DNA from: Saprospiraceae bacterium
Lineage (GTDB): Bacteria > Bacteroidota > Bacteroidia > Chitinophagales > Saprospiraceae
Assembly (NCBI GenBank): GCA_014379065.1
Contig: JACMMM010000372.1
Location: forward strand, 1-5,320
DNA: 5,320 nucleotides
Direction: 5' to 3'
The translations under genes and the position numbers were made by a program. Below, piece after piece: positions 4,142-5,320 of the stretch. How positions within the stretch are numbered: position 1 is the stretch's first letter; each line of letters begins with the position of its first letter. The notes under the pieces were generated by a model. It did not search any database, had not been told where the DNA came from, and saw only the letters and a list, made by a program, of their open reading frames with translations.

Positions 4142-5287
4142 ATGAAAAAAGATCTTTTCGCGGAAGTTGTCGTCAAGAAAGGAGTGGACAAAAAACTGCT
4201 CAGTCCGCAGCAAAAAGAGTTCAACCGCCTTACCAAGAAAATCGCGCAAACCCGGGAGCAAATACAGTCGCTCAGCGGGCTTGGACAGCGCATCAGCAAG
4301 CGTGCCGCGCTCGAAATGAGGCCGTTGATAGAGAAGCACCAAGGCCATCGCGCCGACACGGTGCGGCTACTGGATCGTATGTTCAGGCATCACAAGTTCA
4401 ACAAAACGGAGACCAAAAAACTCCGCCACATCATCTTGGAGATGAGTTATGAACTGGCCGATGCGGGCTTTGAGGATTTGAAAGAAATCTACAATTTTCA
4501 TAGCCCGGATGGAGATTTTGACACGGCCAATGCCGAAGCAGAAGATATGACGGCAGCCATGATGAAAGATATGGCAAGCCAGATGTACGACATTGATTTC
4601 GATGAAGATGCCGACTTGGACACCCCCGAAAAACTCCAAGCCTACATTGCCGAAAAAATGGCCGAGCGCGAGGCCGAAGCGGAACGACGCGCCAATGAAA
4701 CCAAATCCCGCCGCGCCGAAAAGCCCAAGAGTGCCCAACAACTCAAAGCCGAAGCCAAACGAGCCGCCCAAGAAGAAAAACGAAAACAAGAGGAAAAGAA
4801 AATCTCCCAGACCGTCCGGGAAGTGTACATGGATTTGGTGAAGGCATTCCACCCAGACCGCGAGCCAGACGCGGAGGAAAAAATCCGCAAAACGGCCATT
4901 TTACAACGCGTCACCGCCGCCTATGAGGCCAACGACCTGCTCGCCTTGCTCCAACTCCAACTCGAATTGGAGCGCATTGACGGAGACCACCTCGACACGC
5001 TCGCCGACGACAAACTCCGTTATTTCAACAAAAGCCTGCTCAGCCAATTGGCCGAACTCAACGAAGAACTCTGGCAAATAGAAGCCGAACTGGCACAAAT
5101 GGCCAACCGTGGCCCGTTCGATTATTTCAACCCGCACCTTGTGGAATGGGAATTTGAAAAGAGCCTTAAAGAGGTCAAAAAGGAGATTAAACGGATCAAG
5201 AATGATCTGGAATTGTTGAGGGATCCTGGGGTGTTGAAGGAATGGTTGAGGTATTATAGGATAGAGAAGGGGGAGGATTGGTTTTAG
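4142..5287 (+). CDS. J-domain-like protein with coiled-coil regions, function unknown
   Basis: A 381-residue, highly charged, mostly helical protein with no signal peptide or membrane segment, so probably cytoplasmic. Residues 222-270 resemble a DnaJ J-domain. A helix (VREVYMDLVKAF) is followed at once by the HPD tripeptide (237-239), then by a helix containing AAYEANDLLALLQ. HPD is the signature that makes Hsp70 (DnaK) hydrolyse ATP. The Gly/Phe-rich and zinc-finger parts of true DnaJ are absent. The N-terminal 120 residues form long helices, an acidic stretch follows (about 128-160), then an Ala/Glu/Lys/Arg-rich coiled coil (165-220) leads into the J-like part; another helical segment (300-360) ends the protein. 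A specialised DnaK co-chaperone is plausible. The frame stays open upstream to a TTG at 4079, but that region is the palindrome arm and reads unlike the protein. ATG at 4142, after an A/T-rich leader, fits best. The stop is TAG. Confidence 0.8.
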   Translation: MKKDLFAEVVVKKGVDKKLLSPQQKEFNRLTKKIAQTREQIQSLSGLGQRISKRAALEMRPLIEKHQGHRADTVRLLDRMFRHHKFNKTETKKLRHIILEMSYELADAGFEDLKEIYNFHSPDGDFDTANAEAEDMTAAMMKDMASQMYDIDFDEDADLDTPEKLQAYIAEKMAEREAEAERRANETKSRRAEKPKSAQQLKAEAKRAAQEEKRKQEEKKISQTVREVYMDLVKAFHPDREPDAEEKIRKTAILQRVTAAYEANDLLALLQLQLELERIDGDHLDTLADDKLRYFNKSLLSQLAELNEELWQIEAELAQMANRGPFDYFNPHLVEWEFEKSLKEVKKEIKRIKNDLELLRDPGVLKEWLRYYRIEKGEDWF

Positions 5288-5320
5288 GTATGTATTGATC
5301 CCCCACCCGAGCCTGTCATC

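Noticed and set aside
4367..4852. 161-codon minus-strand ORF rich in Phe, Gly and His
   Set aside because: It is the antisense image of the Lys/Glu-rich coiled-coil codons in the J-domain-like gene.
5288..5320. Terminator or new gene start after the last gene
   Set aside because: Only 33 bases are available, with no dyad, T-run or open frame of note.

Overview
The window looks like chromosomal DNA of a member of the Bacteroidota, possibly from the Saprospiria/Lewinella side, though the rank below phylum is a guess. The reasons are: start codons sit behind A/T-rich leaders with no Shine-Dalgarno sequence; a perfect TAnnTTTG (-7 type) box is present; there is a lipoprotein-type astacin-like protease; there is an Arg/Gly-rich extension of a kind common in Bacteroidota RNA-modifying proteins; and the radical SAM/SPASM protein matches a form I associate with this phylum. 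No rRNA, tRNA, CRISPR array, prophage or transposase gene is visible.

Layout. Positions 1-223 (minus) hold the 5' end of a gene for an Arg-Gly-rich protein that runs off the left edge. A spacer (224-485) follows, with a repeat element, a possible promoter and an intrinsic terminator. Positions 486-1574 (minus) encode a secreted, lipid-anchored, astacin-like zinc metalloprotease. A 479-base divergent spacer (1575-2053) holds two dyad elements and the best preserved repeat copy. Positions 2054-2770 (plus) encode UMP kinase, PyrH. A 177-base spacer made almost wholly of repeats leads to a radical SAM/SPASM protein (2948-3964, plus). A further 177-base spacer with short repeats and an 80-base near-perfect palindrome leads to a 381-residue protein with a J-domain-like HPD segment (4142-5287, plus). 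The last 33 bases hold nothing recognisable.

The genes do not form an obvious pathway. PyrH is housekeeping; the protease acts outside the cytoplasm; the radical SAM protein and the J-domain-like protein are conserved-looking but of unknown role. The wide, repeat-filled spacers argue against a tight operon.

The most unusual material lies between the genes. A family of GC-rich, imperfectly palindromic elements (copies at about 267-332, 1941-2037 and 2873-2930) sits in the leader of three different genes, each time in the same orientation relative to the gene. Two spacers also carry short units (GTCATT, CAAGT) repeated every 7-10 bases, and one has tandem GCAACGCC copies folded into a long palindrome. 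I see no clear new defence or biosynthetic system; the repeat families are the best lead.
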